In this document: piece by piece, positions 34,483 through 42,813 of the stretch
How positions within the stretch are numbered: the first letter of the stretch is position 1
How the letters are laid out: each line of letters starts with the position of its first letter
Source: Pseudomonas nitroreducens
GTDB taxonomy: Bacteria > Pseudomonadota > Gammaproteobacteria > Pseudomonadales > Pseudomonadaceae
Length of the DNA: 64,000 nucleotides
Direction: 5' to 3'
NCBI RefSeq assembly: GCF_014204515.1
Contig: NZ_JACHLI010000006.1
Span: 1 to 64,000 of the forward strand
Made by a program: the position numbers and the translations under genes
The notes under the pieces: generated by a model
The model's database searches: none
What the model saw: only the letters and a program-made list of their open reading frames with translations
What the model was told of the DNA's origin: nothing

Positions 34483-34776
34483 TCAGTCGCCCTCGGCCGG
34501 TTGGCAGACGCCGTGGGCGCCCTTGGCGCCGGTGTAGGACACCGCGGCGCTGCCGTCGTCATTGAGGCTGATGGAGATGGTCACGCCGTCGCCCCTGGCC
34601 TCGATGTACTTGTCGTTCTTCTGCTTGACCTTGGCTTCCTTGCCGTTGATGTACACCGGTCCACCTTCGTCGGTGTGAACCTGGATGTCGTCAGGGCAGT
34701 CGTAGTTGAGCATGGGGATGGCGGCAAAGGCGGGCTGCACAACGATCATCGATACAGCGATCAGTAGCGGTTTCAT
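34483..34776 (-). CDS. Small periplasmic protein of unknown function
   Basis: 97 aa with a signal peptide (QPAFA before AIPMLNYDCP). The mature part has two cysteines (YDCPDD and GVCQPAE) that could form a disulfide, and a short beta-rich middle (VYINGKEAKVKQKNDKYIEA). Not recognised; the fold may be a small lysozyme-inhibitor-like barrel, but I cannot support that. Start at ATG 34776. Confidence 0.7.
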   Translation of the reverse strand: MKPLLIAVSMIVVQPAFAAIPMLNYDCPDDIQVHTDEGGPVYINGKEAKVKQKNDKYIEARGDGVTISISLNDDGSAAVSYTGAKGAHGVCQPAEGD

Positions 34777-34851
34777 GGCGTCTCCCTGGGAATGCGAGCA
34801 CGGCGCGTGACCGTGCGGACCTTCTCAGCGTAGTGCAGACGCCACCGGGTG

Positions 34852-35532
34852 CTACAGCGGCAAGGGTCGCAGGCGCGCGGCGGGCTCCGGCTCGGTGCCG
34901 CGCAGGACGAGGCGGGTGATGGTCGCGGCGGCGGCCTCGAAGTCATTGCCATCGGGTTGCGGCTTGCCGGTGATCATCGCGATCTGCCAGTCGAAATCCA
35001 CGTAGGTGCGGGTCGCCGCCCAGATGCTCAGCAGCAGGTGCTGCGGGTCCACCGGGGCGAGCAGGCCGCGGTCGATCCAGGCCGCGATGCAGTCTAGGCT
35101 GCGGCGCGATTCGGCGTGCAGGCGTTGCAGCCACTCCGGCGGCAGGTGCGGCGCGCCGTGGAGCATCTCGCTGGCGAAGACCTTGTAGGCGTGCGGCCAC
35201 TGGCGGGCGATGTGCAGCCGCGCGCGGATATGGGCCGGCAGCGCCCAGGCCGGGTCGTCGCATTCGCGTAGCAGGGCCGAGGCTTCCAGCACCGCGTCCA
35301 CCACGTTCTCCAGCAGGCGCAGGTAGAGGTTCTCCTTGCTCTGGAAGTAGTAATAGACGTTGGACTTGGGCAGCTCGGCGCGGCTGGCGATGTCCTGGGT
35401 CTTGGTGGCGGTGAAGCCTTTCTCGGCGAACTCCTCGCCGGCCGCCAGCAGGATGCGCTGGCGGTTGCGGTCACGGATGCTGAGGGCGGGACGCTGGCGG
35501 CGGCGCTTCGGGGCGGGCGCGGTCTGGGGCAT
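34852..35532 (-). CDS. TetR family regulator (RutR-like C-terminal domain)
   Basis: 226 aa. A basic N-terminal tail precedes the TetR helix-turn-helix (RILLAAGEEFAEKGFTATKT, then AELPKSNVYYYFQSKENLY). The C-terminal half with RQWPHAYKVFASEMLHGAPHLP and DPQHLLLSIWAATRTYVDF resembles the RutR/YcdC group, whose members sense nucleobases or related compounds. No clear target operon: its only divergent neighbour is the DUF1543 gene. Confidence 0.88.
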   Translation of the reverse strand: MPQTAPAPKRRRQRPALSIRDRNRQRILLAAGEEFAEKGFTATKTQDIASRAELPKSNVYYYFQSKENLYLRLLENVVDAVLEASALLRECDDPAWALPAHIRARLHIARQWPHAYKVFASEMLHGAPHLPPEWLQRLHAESRRSLDCIAAWIDRGLLAPVDPQHLLLSIWAATRTYVDFDWQIAMITGKPQPDGNDFEAAAATITRLVLRGTEPEPAARLRPLPL

Positions 35533-35567
35533 GGGGCAACATCGGGGCAGGGATACGGGGTATCAGA

Positions 35568-35583
35568 ATATACTTTTCTATAT
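35568..35583. promoter_or_regulatory. AT-rich palindrome upstream of the TetR gene
   Basis: ATATA-CTTTTC-TATAT, 36 bp upstream of the TetR start and in the divergent gap with the DUF1543 gene. Position suits an autoregulatory operator or -10 region; assignment is tentative. Confidence 0.35.
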
Positions 35584-35697
35584 AGCGATTGCCCACCCGT
35601 TCGGCCCGCTTGCCGATGGCCATTTATCTGCCATTGGATTGAACCTGCCGTGTGCTGGTTCTGTCAGAGCCAATCAGAAACCTGGGAAGGGGCTGAA

Positions 35698-36189
35698 ATG
35701 CTGTTCGTAGTCATGCTGGGCGGACGCCATCCGCGTGCCCGGATCGAGGTCCATGACGTGGCCTTCGTTATCGGCGACAACCTGAAATCCACCTACCCGC
35801 AATTGCGTGAGGCCTGGTTCGGCAGCCCGGACGGGCTGCACATCGACTCCTGGCTGGAGGTCGACGGGGTGGAGGCCTACCGCGTCGAGTTCAGCCACGC
35901 GATGCCCGCAGCGGGCGATCTGCGGCTGTTCTTCGTCAACCTCGGCGGCTACGAGCTGGGCAGCTTCGGCGAGGCGCACCAGTATGTGCTGGTGGCCGCG
36001 CGCGATGCGGCCGAGGCCAAGGTCCGCGCCAAGCGCCGCATGCCGCGCAGCTGGGACAAGGCGCATACCGATGCGGTGATCGACGTCGACGACTGCATCG
36101 CCATCGATCAGGTCGGCGGCCGCTACGTGCACCTGGTGGAGGGCGAGAGCCGGGGCATCGTGCAGCGCAGCGACTACATCGTGCTGTGA
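35698..36189 (+). CDS. DUF1543 protein
   Basis: 163 aa. MLFVVMLGGRHPRARIEVHD at the start is the DUF1543 signature; a second, degenerate half (LRLFFVNLGGYELGSFGEAH) shows the internal duplication of the family. Cytosolic, function unknown. ATG at 35698 with GGGAAGGGG upstream. Confidence 0.82.
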   Translation: MLFVVMLGGRHPRARIEVHDVAFVIGDNLKSTYPQLREAWFGSPDGLHIDSWLEVDGVEAYRVEFSHAMPAAGDLRLFFVNLGGYELGSFGEAHQYVLVAARDAAEAKVRAKRRMPRSWDKAHTDAVIDVDDCIAIDQVGGRYVHLVEGESRGIVQRSDYIVL

Positions 36190-36286
36190 ACCCTCATGGT
36201 GCTGCGAGGCTTCATGGCGCTGACACGGCCCTGTCACAAAACCTGACGTATAAGAGGCGCAAAGCCGACCCCGCGCCGAGGTAGAG

Positions 36287-36700
36287 ATGACCGAGAAACG
36301 CCGAGTGCTGTTCGTCTGCATTGCCAACGACGCCCGCTCGCCCATGGCCGAAGCATTGTTGCGACATACCGACGGCGAGCACTTCGAAGCCTTCAGCGCA
36401 GGCATTCATCCGACCGCCATCGATCCGCGCGCCCGCGATGTGCTGGAGCATGCGGGGATCAGTGCCGAGGGCCTGCGCAGCAAGTCCATCGGCGAGTTCC
36501 GTGGCCAGCATTTCGACTACCTGATCGACCTGTGCGACAAGTCCACCGACGAGGGCGACGAATTGCCCAGCTCCAGTGAGGTGATCGTGTGGAACTTCGT
36601 CGACCCGGCCAACAGCGACCAGCACGACCCGTTCCGCCACACCCTGCAGGAAATCAGCGATCGCCTGAAACTCTTCGAAATGGTGAAGAACCGCGACTGA
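36287..36700 (+). CDS. Low-molecular-weight tyrosine phosphatase / ArsC-like protein
   Basis: 137 aa. P-loop C11-x5-R17-S18 in VCIANDARSPMAEA and a late DPF loop identify the fold. C83 in IDLCDKS sits where thioredoxin-coupled arsenate reductases have their second cysteine, but the third (resolving) cysteine expected a few residues later is missing. Arsenate reduction by the standard three-cysteine relay is therefore doubtful; phosphatase activity or a different reductant is possible. No ars genes nearby. ATG with GAGGTAGAG. Confidence 0.8.
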   Translation: MTEKRRVLFVCIANDARSPMAEALLRHTDGEHFEAFSAGIHPTAIDPRARDVLEHAGISAEGLRSKSIGEFRGQHFDYLIDLCDKSTDEGDELPSSSEVIVWNFVDPANSDQHDPFRHTLQEISDRLKLFEMVKNRD

Positions 36701-36720
36701 AGTTTCTGGCGATGAGAAAG

Positions 36721-36750
36721 CAAAAAGCCCGCACGGATGCGGGCTTTTTG
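36721..36750 (+). terminator. Rho-independent terminator
   Basis: CAAAAAGCCCGCA / TGCGGGCTTTTTG, loop CGGA; T-run on both strands. Confidence 0.92.
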
Positions 36751-37043
36751 CTTCGTAGGCCACAGGATTCGCCGTTACCTGGGGAGGATTGCCGGCGGAT
36801 TCCCGTAGAGATGGGGCGCTGGTCCTTCAGCACGAAGGCGATTCTGCTGGCGGCCGATGACAGACCGGTGACTGTCCCGTGAACAAGTGATGGCACTACG
36901 CCTTGATCGGTGTATCACTGGGGGACATGAGTACTATCGACTCCGACGAGTGGTCAGGCGCCGAGCACGCCGATAGAGTCACGGTCAAAGTCATGTCCGC
37001 GGCGCTGCATCCTGGCGTCGGCGCGACCCGAATCGGAGTGCCT
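36751..37043. other. Gap without a gene, leader of the luciferase-like gene
   Basis: After the terminator the next gene starts 293 bp later. The frame of that gene is open upstream to 36903, but composition and lack of a ribosome site argue against translation there. I see no repeats or RNA in this stretch; it presumably holds the promoter. Confidence 0.5.
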
Positions 37044-38039
37044 ATGAAGTCCCTGTCAGATATTGCCTTCTCCATGCTCGACCTGGTCCCTGTGCGCGAC
37101 CAGGGCACCGCCGCCGAGGCGTTGAACAACGCCGTCGCGGTCGCCCGGCACGTCGAGCGCCTGGGCTTCAGCCGTTACTGGCTGGCGGAGCACCACAACA
37201 TGGACGGCATCGCCAGCTCGGCCACCGCCGTGCTGATCGGCCATATCGCCGGCAAGACCGAGCGTATCCGCGTCGGCTCTGGCGGGGTGATGCTGCCCAA
37301 CCATCCGCCACTGGTGGTGGCGGAGAACTTCGGCACCCTGGAAACCCTTTATCCGGGTCGCATCGATCTCGGCCTGGGCCGTGCGCCCGGCGCCGACCAG
37401 GCGACCATGCGTGCGCTGCGCCGCGATCGCCTGGGCGATGGCGCGGACTTCCCCGAGCAGGTCGCCGAGCTGGAAATGCTCCTCGGCCCGCGTCGCTCCC
37501 AGCAATCGCTGCTGGCGATTCCGGGGGAGGGCACCAACGTGCCGATCTGGCTGCTGGGCTCCAGCCTGTTCAGCGCCCATCTGGCCGCGCAGAAGGGCCT
37601 GCCCTATGCCTTTGCCTCGCACTTTGCGCCGCGCTACCTGCACGACGCGCTGCGCATCTACCGCGAGAACTTCCAGCCCTCTGCGGTGCTCGACAAACCC
37701 TACGCGATGATCGGTGTGCCGCTGGTGGCGGCGCCGAGCGACGAGGAAGCCGAGTACCTGGCGACCACCGCGTTCCAGCGTGTGCTGGCGTTGATCCGTG
37801 GCGACAGCCTGAAGCAGAAGCCACCGGTGAAGAGCATGGCCGGCCTGTGGCTGCCCCATGAGCAGGATGCGGTAGGCAATTTCTTCGGCCTGGCGGTGAT
37901 CGGCGGCCCGGAAAAGGTGCGCGGCCGCCTGGAAATCCTGCTGGAGCAGACCGGCGTGGACGAGATCATCTTCACCAGTGACATCTATGACCACGAGCTG
38001 CGCTTGCGTTCGCTGGAGATCGTCGCGGGGCTTCGCTGA
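37044..38039 (+). CDS. Luciferase-like flavin monooxygenase (LLM class, MsnO8-like)
   Basis: 331 aa. LDLVPVRDQGTAAEAL at the start, LGFSRYWLAEHHNMDGIASS, then LGLGRAPGAD are typical of the MsnO8/YhbW group of bacterial-luciferase-like proteins, which use FMNH2. Physiological substrate unknown. ATG at 37044 with GGAG six bases upstream. Confidence 0.87.
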   Translation: MKSLSDIAFSMLDLVPVRDQGTAAEALNNAVAVARHVERLGFSRYWLAEHHNMDGIASSATAVLIGHIAGKTERIRVGSGGVMLPNHPPLVVAENFGTLETLYPGRIDLGLGRAPGADQATMRALRRDRLGDGADFPEQVAELEMLLGPRRSQQSLLAIPGEGTNVPIWLLGSSLFSAHLAAQKGLPYAFASHFAPRYLHDALRIYRENFQPSAVLDKPYAMIGVPLVAAPSDEEAEYLATTAFQRVLALIRGDSLKQKPPVKSMAGLWLPHEQDAVGNFFGLAVIGGPEKVRGRLEILLEQTGVDEIIFTSDIYDHELRLRSLEIVAGLR

Positions 38040-38070
38040 GGGCCCTGCAAACGCTATGGATGCCTGCGTG

Positions 38071-38300
38071 CGCAGGAGCGAGTTTGGTCCACGATGACTT
38101 GTCCGGCCTGCCGGCCACATCGCGGATGAATCCGCTCCTACAGGGGAATACCGCGTGGGATTGGTTCGCGAGCAAGCTCGCTCCTACAGGGTGTGCCGAT
38201 GAGTTGCCGTAGGAGCGGACTCCGTCCGCGATCGAATCCTCTTCACTCGGCTCGACCAGGGAACAGGGGGAAGTCATCGCGGACGGAGTCCGCTCCTACG
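38071..38300. repeat. Cluster of GTAGGAGCG-type palindromic repeats
   Basis: Four clear copies in alternating orientation at 38120-38143, 38165-38188, 38208-38233 and 38276-38300, plus a degenerate one near 38071-38095. Stems are GCGAGC/GCTCGC or GGAC/GTCC. They fill the gap between convergent genes, as REP-type elements often do. Confidence 0.87.
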
Positions 38301-38315
38301 CATATTGCGGGGGCC

Positions 38316-38687
38316 TCAGGCCTGCCCGTCGTCTTCCTTCTTCTTCAGCAGATCGGCCAATCCGGCCAGGCCCTTGTGGGTGACCTTCGGCCCTTTCGCG
38401 CCCGCATCGTTGCTGTTCTGGTAGTGCAGATCGACCTGCCGCTGGTGTTCGTTGTCGTGGCAGAACAGGCAGAGCAGCTCCCAGTTGGAGCCGTCTTCGG
38501 GGTTGTTGTCGTGGTTGTGGTCGCGGTGGTGCACGGTCAGTTCGCGCAGGCGCACTCCGCTGAACTCACGGGCGCAGCGGCCGCAGATCCAGGGGTACAT
38601 CTTCAGGGCTTTTTCGCGGTAGCTGGTTTCGCGGCGGCGCTGGGCTTCGGCGAGGACGGCGTCGACTTTGCTGGTGGGCTGGTTCAT
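38316..38687 (-). CDS. HNH nuclease family protein (YajD-like)
   Basis: 123 aa. Zinc cysteines (ICGRCAREF and LLCLFCHDNEH) frame the HNH core TVHHRDHNHDNNPEDG. YajD-type HNH proteins are small, stand-alone predicted endonucleases. Start at ATG 38687 (MNQPTSKVDAVL); a longer in-frame form reaches into the upstream gap without a ribosome site. The C-terminus is Lys/Asp-rich. Confidence 0.87.
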   Translation of the reverse strand: MNQPTSKVDAVLAEAQRRRETSYREKALKMYPWICGRCAREFSGVRLRELTVHHRDHNHDNNPEDGSNWELLCLFCHDNEHQRQVDLHYQNSNDAGAKGPKVTHKGLAGLADLLKKKEDDGQA

Positions 38688-38745
38688 GGCTCGTGGCAGA
38701 GGTGTGGAATCGGACCTCCAGCATAAGTCCGGACCCGCGCGCTGA

Positions 38746-39201
38746 CTACGGCCTGGGCGTATCCGGGCGCGACCAGATCCACAGATTGCCAACCGCCATG
38801 CCGAGGATCACCGCGTACAGCCAGAGGCCGTGGGGCAGGGTGATCAGCATGATCGCCAGCGCCGCGAGCATCGCCAGGCTGGCGCTGATCTTGGCGCGGC
38901 GGGCGACGGCGCGGCCGTTGCGCCAGTTGTGCAGGATCGGGCCGAACAGCCGGTGGTTCTCCAGCCAGGCGGACAGGCGTGGCGAACTCTTCGACGCGGC
39001 CCAGGCGGCGAGCAGGACGAACTCGGTGGTCGGCAAGCCCGGCACCACCAGTCCGACCATGCCAACGCCCAGGCTGGTGTAGGCCAGCAGGGCGAAGGCG
39101 AGGCGCGCCAGGCGCGAGCGAGCCGGGCCGAAAGGCTGGGCGCGTGCCGCTTCGACGGGCGCGCGCGGAGCGGCCTCAGGCGGCGGCAGGAGCGCTGTCA
39201 T
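38746..39201 (-). CDS. DUF454 (YbaN family) membrane protein
   Basis: 151 aa. Two to three membrane helices after a Pro/Ala-rich N-terminus; GLVVPGLPTTEFVLLAAWAASKSSPRL is the family signature. Function unknown. It begins inside the 3' end of the heme oxygenase gene (26-bp overlap), so it is co-transcribed and perhaps coupled with it. Confidence 0.85.
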   Translation of the reverse strand: MTALLPPPEAAPRAPVEAARAQPFGPARSRLARLAFALLAYTSLGVGMVGLVVPGLPTTEFVLLAAWAASKSSPRLSAWLENHRLFGPILHNWRNGRAVARRAKISASLAMLAALAIMLITLPHGLWLYAVILGMAVGNLWIWSRPDTPRP

Positions 39202-39775
39202 AGCTGTGTTGCAGCAACTGGGCGAAGCGCTCGAAGGCGGCGATGGCGCCGGCTTCGGCTTCGCGTTCTTCGGCTTCGCTCAGCTCCAGGGCATCGAGGG
39301 TGCGGGTGAAGCGCTTCCAGCCTTCGGCGCGGCCGCCTTCGGGCTCGCCCAGGTGGCGGGCGCCAGTATTCTCGTCCAGGCCCAGCGCGGCGACGCGCTT
39401 GATCAGGAAGGCGGCGCCGAGCTTGGAGCCTTCGGAGACGAACAGCCAACCCAGGGCGTGGGCCAGGCTCGGATTCTCGACGGCGCCGGCGACCGCAGCG
39501 GGCACTTCGGTGTCCAGATCGGCCAGGTCCAGGCGGGCCTGTTCGGCACGGCAGCGCTGCGGCAGATCGGGGAAGATCTTCGCCAGTTCGGCGTCCTGGT
39601 ACAGCGCCTGCAGCTCGGACTGGAACAGGTACTGGGCGACCACGAAACGGGCGAAGCGCTCGCGGCTGGAGAAGGGTTCGCGGGCCTTCACGGCGTGGTC
39701 GAGGCGTTCGTGCGGGGCGTGGGTCAGCGCATTCAGGCGCTGCGAGCGCAGGGCGGGGAGTTCCAGGGTGGTCAT
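39176..39775 (-). CDS. hemO: Heme oxygenase (HemO/PigA type)
   Basis: 199 aa. Close in pattern to P. aeruginosa PigA: LRSQRLNALTHAPHERLDHAVK with proximal His22, FARFVVAQYLFQSELQALY, and LGWLFVSEGSKLGAAFLIKR. It opens heme to biliverdin, releasing iron and CO, in the cytoplasm. From memory of PigA, the residues linked to delta/beta opening (Asn19, Lys34, Phe117) are kept, whereas Lys132 is replaced by Arg. The ATG at 39775 has AAGGAA upstream. It lies downstream of the heme receptor operon, on the same strand, separated by repeats. Confidence 0.93.
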   Translation of the reverse strand: MTTLELPALRSQRLNALTHAPHERLDHAVKAREPFSSRERFARFVVAQYLFQSELQALYQDAELAKIFPDLPQRCRAEQARLDLADLDTEVPAAVAGAVENPSLAHALGWLFVSEGSKLGAAFLIKRVAALGLDENTGARHLGEPEGGRAEGWKRFTRTLDALELSEAEEREAEAGAIAAFERFAQLLQHSYDSAPAAA

Positions 39776-40100
39776 GTCCAATTCCTTGAAATTACAGGGC
39801 TTTACAGACGAGACGAATCAGCTTGGGGAAAGCGTAAAGATTGTCGGGTATTACGTGGGTGTCGCCGGCGTGGGGCGGGTTCGCGAGCAATGACGATGGC
39901 GTCCCCCTCGCTCCTACAGGGGGTGATGCTTTTCGTAGGAGCGAGCTAGCTCGCGAACAAAGCGGGCACGGGATTCATCGGGAGCCCCGTGCCAGGCCGA
40001 AGCTGTAGGGCGGATAACGCGTCGGCGTTATCCGCCACGCTGGGCGGCGGATAACCTGTTCCAGGTTATGCGCCCTACGGTTAGGCAGGGCGCTTGCCCG
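39776..40100. repeat. Repeat-filled gap: GTAGGAGCG copies and one GTAGGGCG element
   Basis: No gene. It holds a GTAGGAGCG-type copy at 39934-39958, a split copy (39880-39920, arms separated by extra bases) and a 74-bp GTAGGGCG element at 40005-40078. The latter has outer arms GTAGGGCG and CGCCCTAC around two hairpins (GGATAACGC / GCGTTATCC and GATAACCTG / CAGGTTAT). Confidence 0.85.
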
Positions 40101-42704
40101 TCAGATATCCCACACCAGGTTGACCGCAAAGTTGCGGCCCGGCTGGGTCAGGCGGTCGAGGTTGGCCGGGGCCAGCACCGCCGCTTCGCCGACGCCGTCG
40201 TAGCCGCGCACGTCATCCCACAGCCAGTACTTCTTGTCGGTGAGGTTGTAGAGGCCGGCGTTGAGGGTCAGGTCGTCGGTCAGCTTGTAGTAGCCGGTCA
40301 GGTCGAGGATGCCGAAGCCCGGGGTCTTGAACTGGCTGCTGGTGCCGTCCGGGGCGTTGAACTGGCTGTCGTCCACGCGGTTCTTGCGCTTGACCAGGGT
40401 CCAGTCGAGCAGCGCGCCGTATCGGCCGGCCTGCTCGTCGTAGCCCAGGCCGAACACGCCGGTGAGCGGGTTGACGCTGTTGATCGGCTCGCCGGTGTCC
40501 TTGTTGCGACCGTAGGCGTAGGCCACCGAGCCCTTGGTGTAGAGACCCTGTGGTGCACCGAAGGCGCCCAGTTCCAGGCGGCCCTTCACTTCCACGCCCT
40601 TGATGATGGCGTGCTTGATGTTGTTGCTGGTGAAGGTCGGCTCGTCGTAGCCGGGGGTGATGGCGTCTTCGTTGATGAAGTCGCGGTACTTGTTGTAGAA
40701 GGCCGCCACGTCGAACGAGCCTTCCTCGAAGTTGCCGCGCAGGCCGGTCTCGTAGCTCTGGCTGCGCTCCGGGTCCAGGTCCGGGTTGGGCTCCACGCGG
40801 TAGCCGCTGGTGGGGTTGTCGAAGCGGCCGTACAGCGCCTTGGCGGTCGGGGTGCGGAAACCCTGGGCGTACTGGCCGTACCACAGGTAGTTGTCGTTGA
40901 ACGAATAGGTCACGCCGAGCTTGGGCGACATCTGGTGCCAGGTCTTGCTGTCGCTGCTGACTTCGCCGTCGCCGCTCTGGTCGACCGTGCGCAGGAACTC
41001 GTCGGTGACGTGGGGCTTCAGGCGGGTGTGGTCGTAGCGCAGGCCGGGCAGGAAGGTCCAGTCGTTCCAGCGGATCTCGTCCTGGGCGAAGAGGGCGTAG
41101 GTGTCGATGGTCGGATCGGGAAAGTCGCTGCTGCGGGCGAGGCGATCACTGGCCACGGTGCTCGGGCCGCCGATGGTCGGGCAGGTGCGGCTGACGGCCA
41201 GGCAGGTGGCGTCGCCTTCGCGGTAGCCGGTGACCTTCTGGCGTTTCAGGGTGGTGCCGTAGGTCAGCAGGTGGTCGGTGTCACCCAGGGCGAAAGCCTT
41301 GTCCATCTGCAGGTCGAGCACCCACTGGCGTTCCTTGTACTGGGTCTCGCGGGTCCGCAGCACCTGGCGGGTGATGGGGTAGTAGAACTCGTCGGTGCTC
41401 TGGTCGGTCTTGGCGATCTGGTAGTTGAAGGTCCACTTCAGGTGATCGGCCACCGCGCTGTCCAGCAGCATCTGGTGTTCCAGGCCGTAGCGCTCGCGGG
41501 TGATGGTGTCGTTGCCGGTGCGCCACTGGTACATGCCGCCGGGCAGCATGCTCTCGGGGATGGTCGGCGCGCCGTTGAAGTACGGGCCGCCGTAGGCACT
41601 CTTCTGGTTGGTGTCGACGTCGTCCTTGTACTTCTCGTAGACCAGGCCGAAGCGGCTGCCTTCGGCGTAGTTCCAGCCCAGTTTGGCCAGCACGTTGGTG
41701 GTGCGCACGTCTTCCGGGTTGGCCTCGGTGCGCGACAGACCGGTGCCGCCGGTGCTGCCGTAAGACTCGGTCTCGTGGCCGTTGCGCTGGCTCAGGTGCA
41801 GCAGGCCGTCGAAGGTGTCGAGGCGGCCGGCGACGGTGGCGGAGGTCAGCCAGCTGTCGTCGGCGGAGCTGTAACCGGTCTTCAGGCGCGCGCCGACGTC
41901 CTGGCCGTCCTTGATGATGTCGTCCGGATCGAGGGTGAAGTAGCTCACCGCGCCGCCGATGGCGTTGCTGCCGTACAGGGCCGAGGCCGGGCCACGGAGG
42001 ATTTCGACGCGCTTGACGATTTCCGGGTCGACGTAATTGCGCTCGGTCTGCGCATAGGGGCCGTTGAAGAAGCTGCTGGGAATCTCCACGCCGTCGATCT
42101 GCGTCAGCACGCGGTCGCCGTCGATGCCGCGGATGTTATAGCCGGTGATGCCGGCACGGTTGCCGGTGCCACCGACCGATACGCCGGGCATGTCGCGCAC
42201 CAGTTCCTTGATGGTGTTGACGTTCTTGCGGTCCAGCTCTTCGCGGCCGACCACGTTCACCGTGCTCGGTACCGAGGTGACGCTCTGCGCCTGGCGGGTG
42301 GCGGTGACGGTGAGCGGTTGCATCTCGGCGACGGAGGAGAGGTTGCGCTCCAGTACCACGTTGCGCGGGCCGAGCTGGCGCACGGTGAGGCCGGTGCCGC
42401 CGAGCAGGGTCTTCAGCGCGCGCTCTGCCGGCAGGCGGCCGCTGACGCCCGGAGACTCCACGCCATTGGCCAGATCGGCCGCCACGCCTACCTGCCAGCC
42501 GGTAACCGCGCTGAACTGGTTCAGTGCCTGGGGCAGCGGCTGGCGGGCGATGTCGAAGCTGTAGCCGGCCTGGGTCTGGCTGGCTTCGGCGGCGACGGCG
42601 GAAGTGGCCGGCAGGCTGGCGAGGCCGATGGACAGGGCGAGCAGCGAGATGCTGGCCGGCGCGGACAGCCGGCGCAGAGGGGCACGCGAAGAAGCAATGG
42701 TCAT
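40101..42704 (-). CDS. TonB-dependent heme receptor with N-terminal signalling (STN) domain (HxuA-like)
   Basis: 867 aa. Signal peptide (to about residue 39), an STN domain (about 48-120) used in cell-surface signalling, a TonB-box-like PLTVTATR at 130-137, plug, and a 22-strand barrel. FRTPTAKALYG and VEPNPDLDPE correspond to the FRAP and NPNL boxes of heme receptors. The STN domain and the adjacent FecR and FecI genes indicate that heme or hemophore binding outside induces this gene through the sigma factor. P. aeruginosa HxuA is the likely counterpart. Confidence 0.92.
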   Translation of the reverse strand: MTIASSRAPLRRLSAPASISLLALSIGLASLPATSAVAAEASQTQAGYSFDIARQPLPQALNQFSAVTGWQVGVAADLANGVESPGVSGRLPAERALKTLLGGTGLTVRQLGPRNVVLERNLSSVAEMQPLTVTATRQAQSVTSVPSTVNVVGREELDRKNVNTIKELVRDMPGVSVGGTGNRAGITGYNIRGIDGDRVLTQIDGVEIPSSFFNGPYAQTERNYVDPEIVKRVEILRGPASALYGSNAIGGAVSYFTLDPDDIIKDGQDVGARLKTGYSSADDSWLTSATVAGRLDTFDGLLHLSQRNGHETESYGSTGGTGLSRTEANPEDVRTTNVLAKLGWNYAEGSRFGLVYEKYKDDVDTNQKSAYGGPYFNGAPTIPESMLPGGMYQWRTGNDTITRERYGLEHQMLLDSAVADHLKWTFNYQIAKTDQSTDEFYYPITRQVLRTRETQYKERQWVLDLQMDKAFALGDTDHLLTYGTTLKRQKVTGYREGDATCLAVSRTCPTIGGPSTVASDRLARSSDFPDPTIDTYALFAQDEIRWNDWTFLPGLRYDHTRLKPHVTDEFLRTVDQSGDGEVSSDSKTWHQMSPKLGVTYSFNDNYLWYGQYAQGFRTPTAKALYGRFDNPTSGYRVEPNPDLDPERSQSYETGLRGNFEEGSFDVAAFYNKYRDFINEDAITPGYDEPTFTSNNIKHAIIKGVEVKGRLELGAFGAPQGLYTKGSVAYAYGRNKDTGEPINSVNPLTGVFGLGYDEQAGRYGALLDWTLVKRKNRVDDSQFNAPDGTSSQFKTPGFGILDLTGYYKLTDDLTLNAGLYNLTDKKYWLWDDVRGYDGVGEAAVLAPANLDRLTQPGRNFAVNLVWDI

Positions 42705-42742
42705 CGAAGGGCTCTCTTAGTCAGTCTTTGTTCGCATTCGTA

Positions 42743-42761
42743 AATGCGAATCTATTGCATT
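42743..42761 (-). promoter_or_regulatory. Fur-box-like sequence upstream of the heme receptor
   Basis: AATGCGAATCTATTGCATT, 38 bp upstream of the receptor start, matches 13 of 19 positions of the palindromic form AATGATAATCATTATCATT. It overlaps a hairpin TTCGCATT-CGTA-AATGCGAA (42731-42750), which might instead end the fecR transcript. Confidence 0.5.
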
Positions 42762-42813
42762 GGCTTCTGACTAAACGAACGAGCCTTTCGGATCGCGTAA
42801 AAATATTCTCGAA

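Noticed and set aside
35568..35583. Match to the RutR operator (TTGACCANNTGGTCAA) for the TetR regulator
   Set aside because: The AT-rich palindrome does not resemble that operator; it is kept only as a tentative unnamed site.
36903..37043. N-terminal extension of the luciferase-like gene
   Set aside because: The frame is open but lacks a ribosome site and family similarity; the ATG at 37044 with GGAG upstream matches the family start.
38071..38300. Closely spaced repeats that might suggest a CRISPR array
   Set aside because: Units alternate in orientation, spacing is irregular and each unit is itself palindromic; they are REP-type elements, and no cas gene is present.
40068..42743. Long plus-strand open frame opposite the heme receptor
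   Set aside because: Translation is a Val/Ala/Gly/His-rich mirror of the receptor codons; no ribosome site, no domain.
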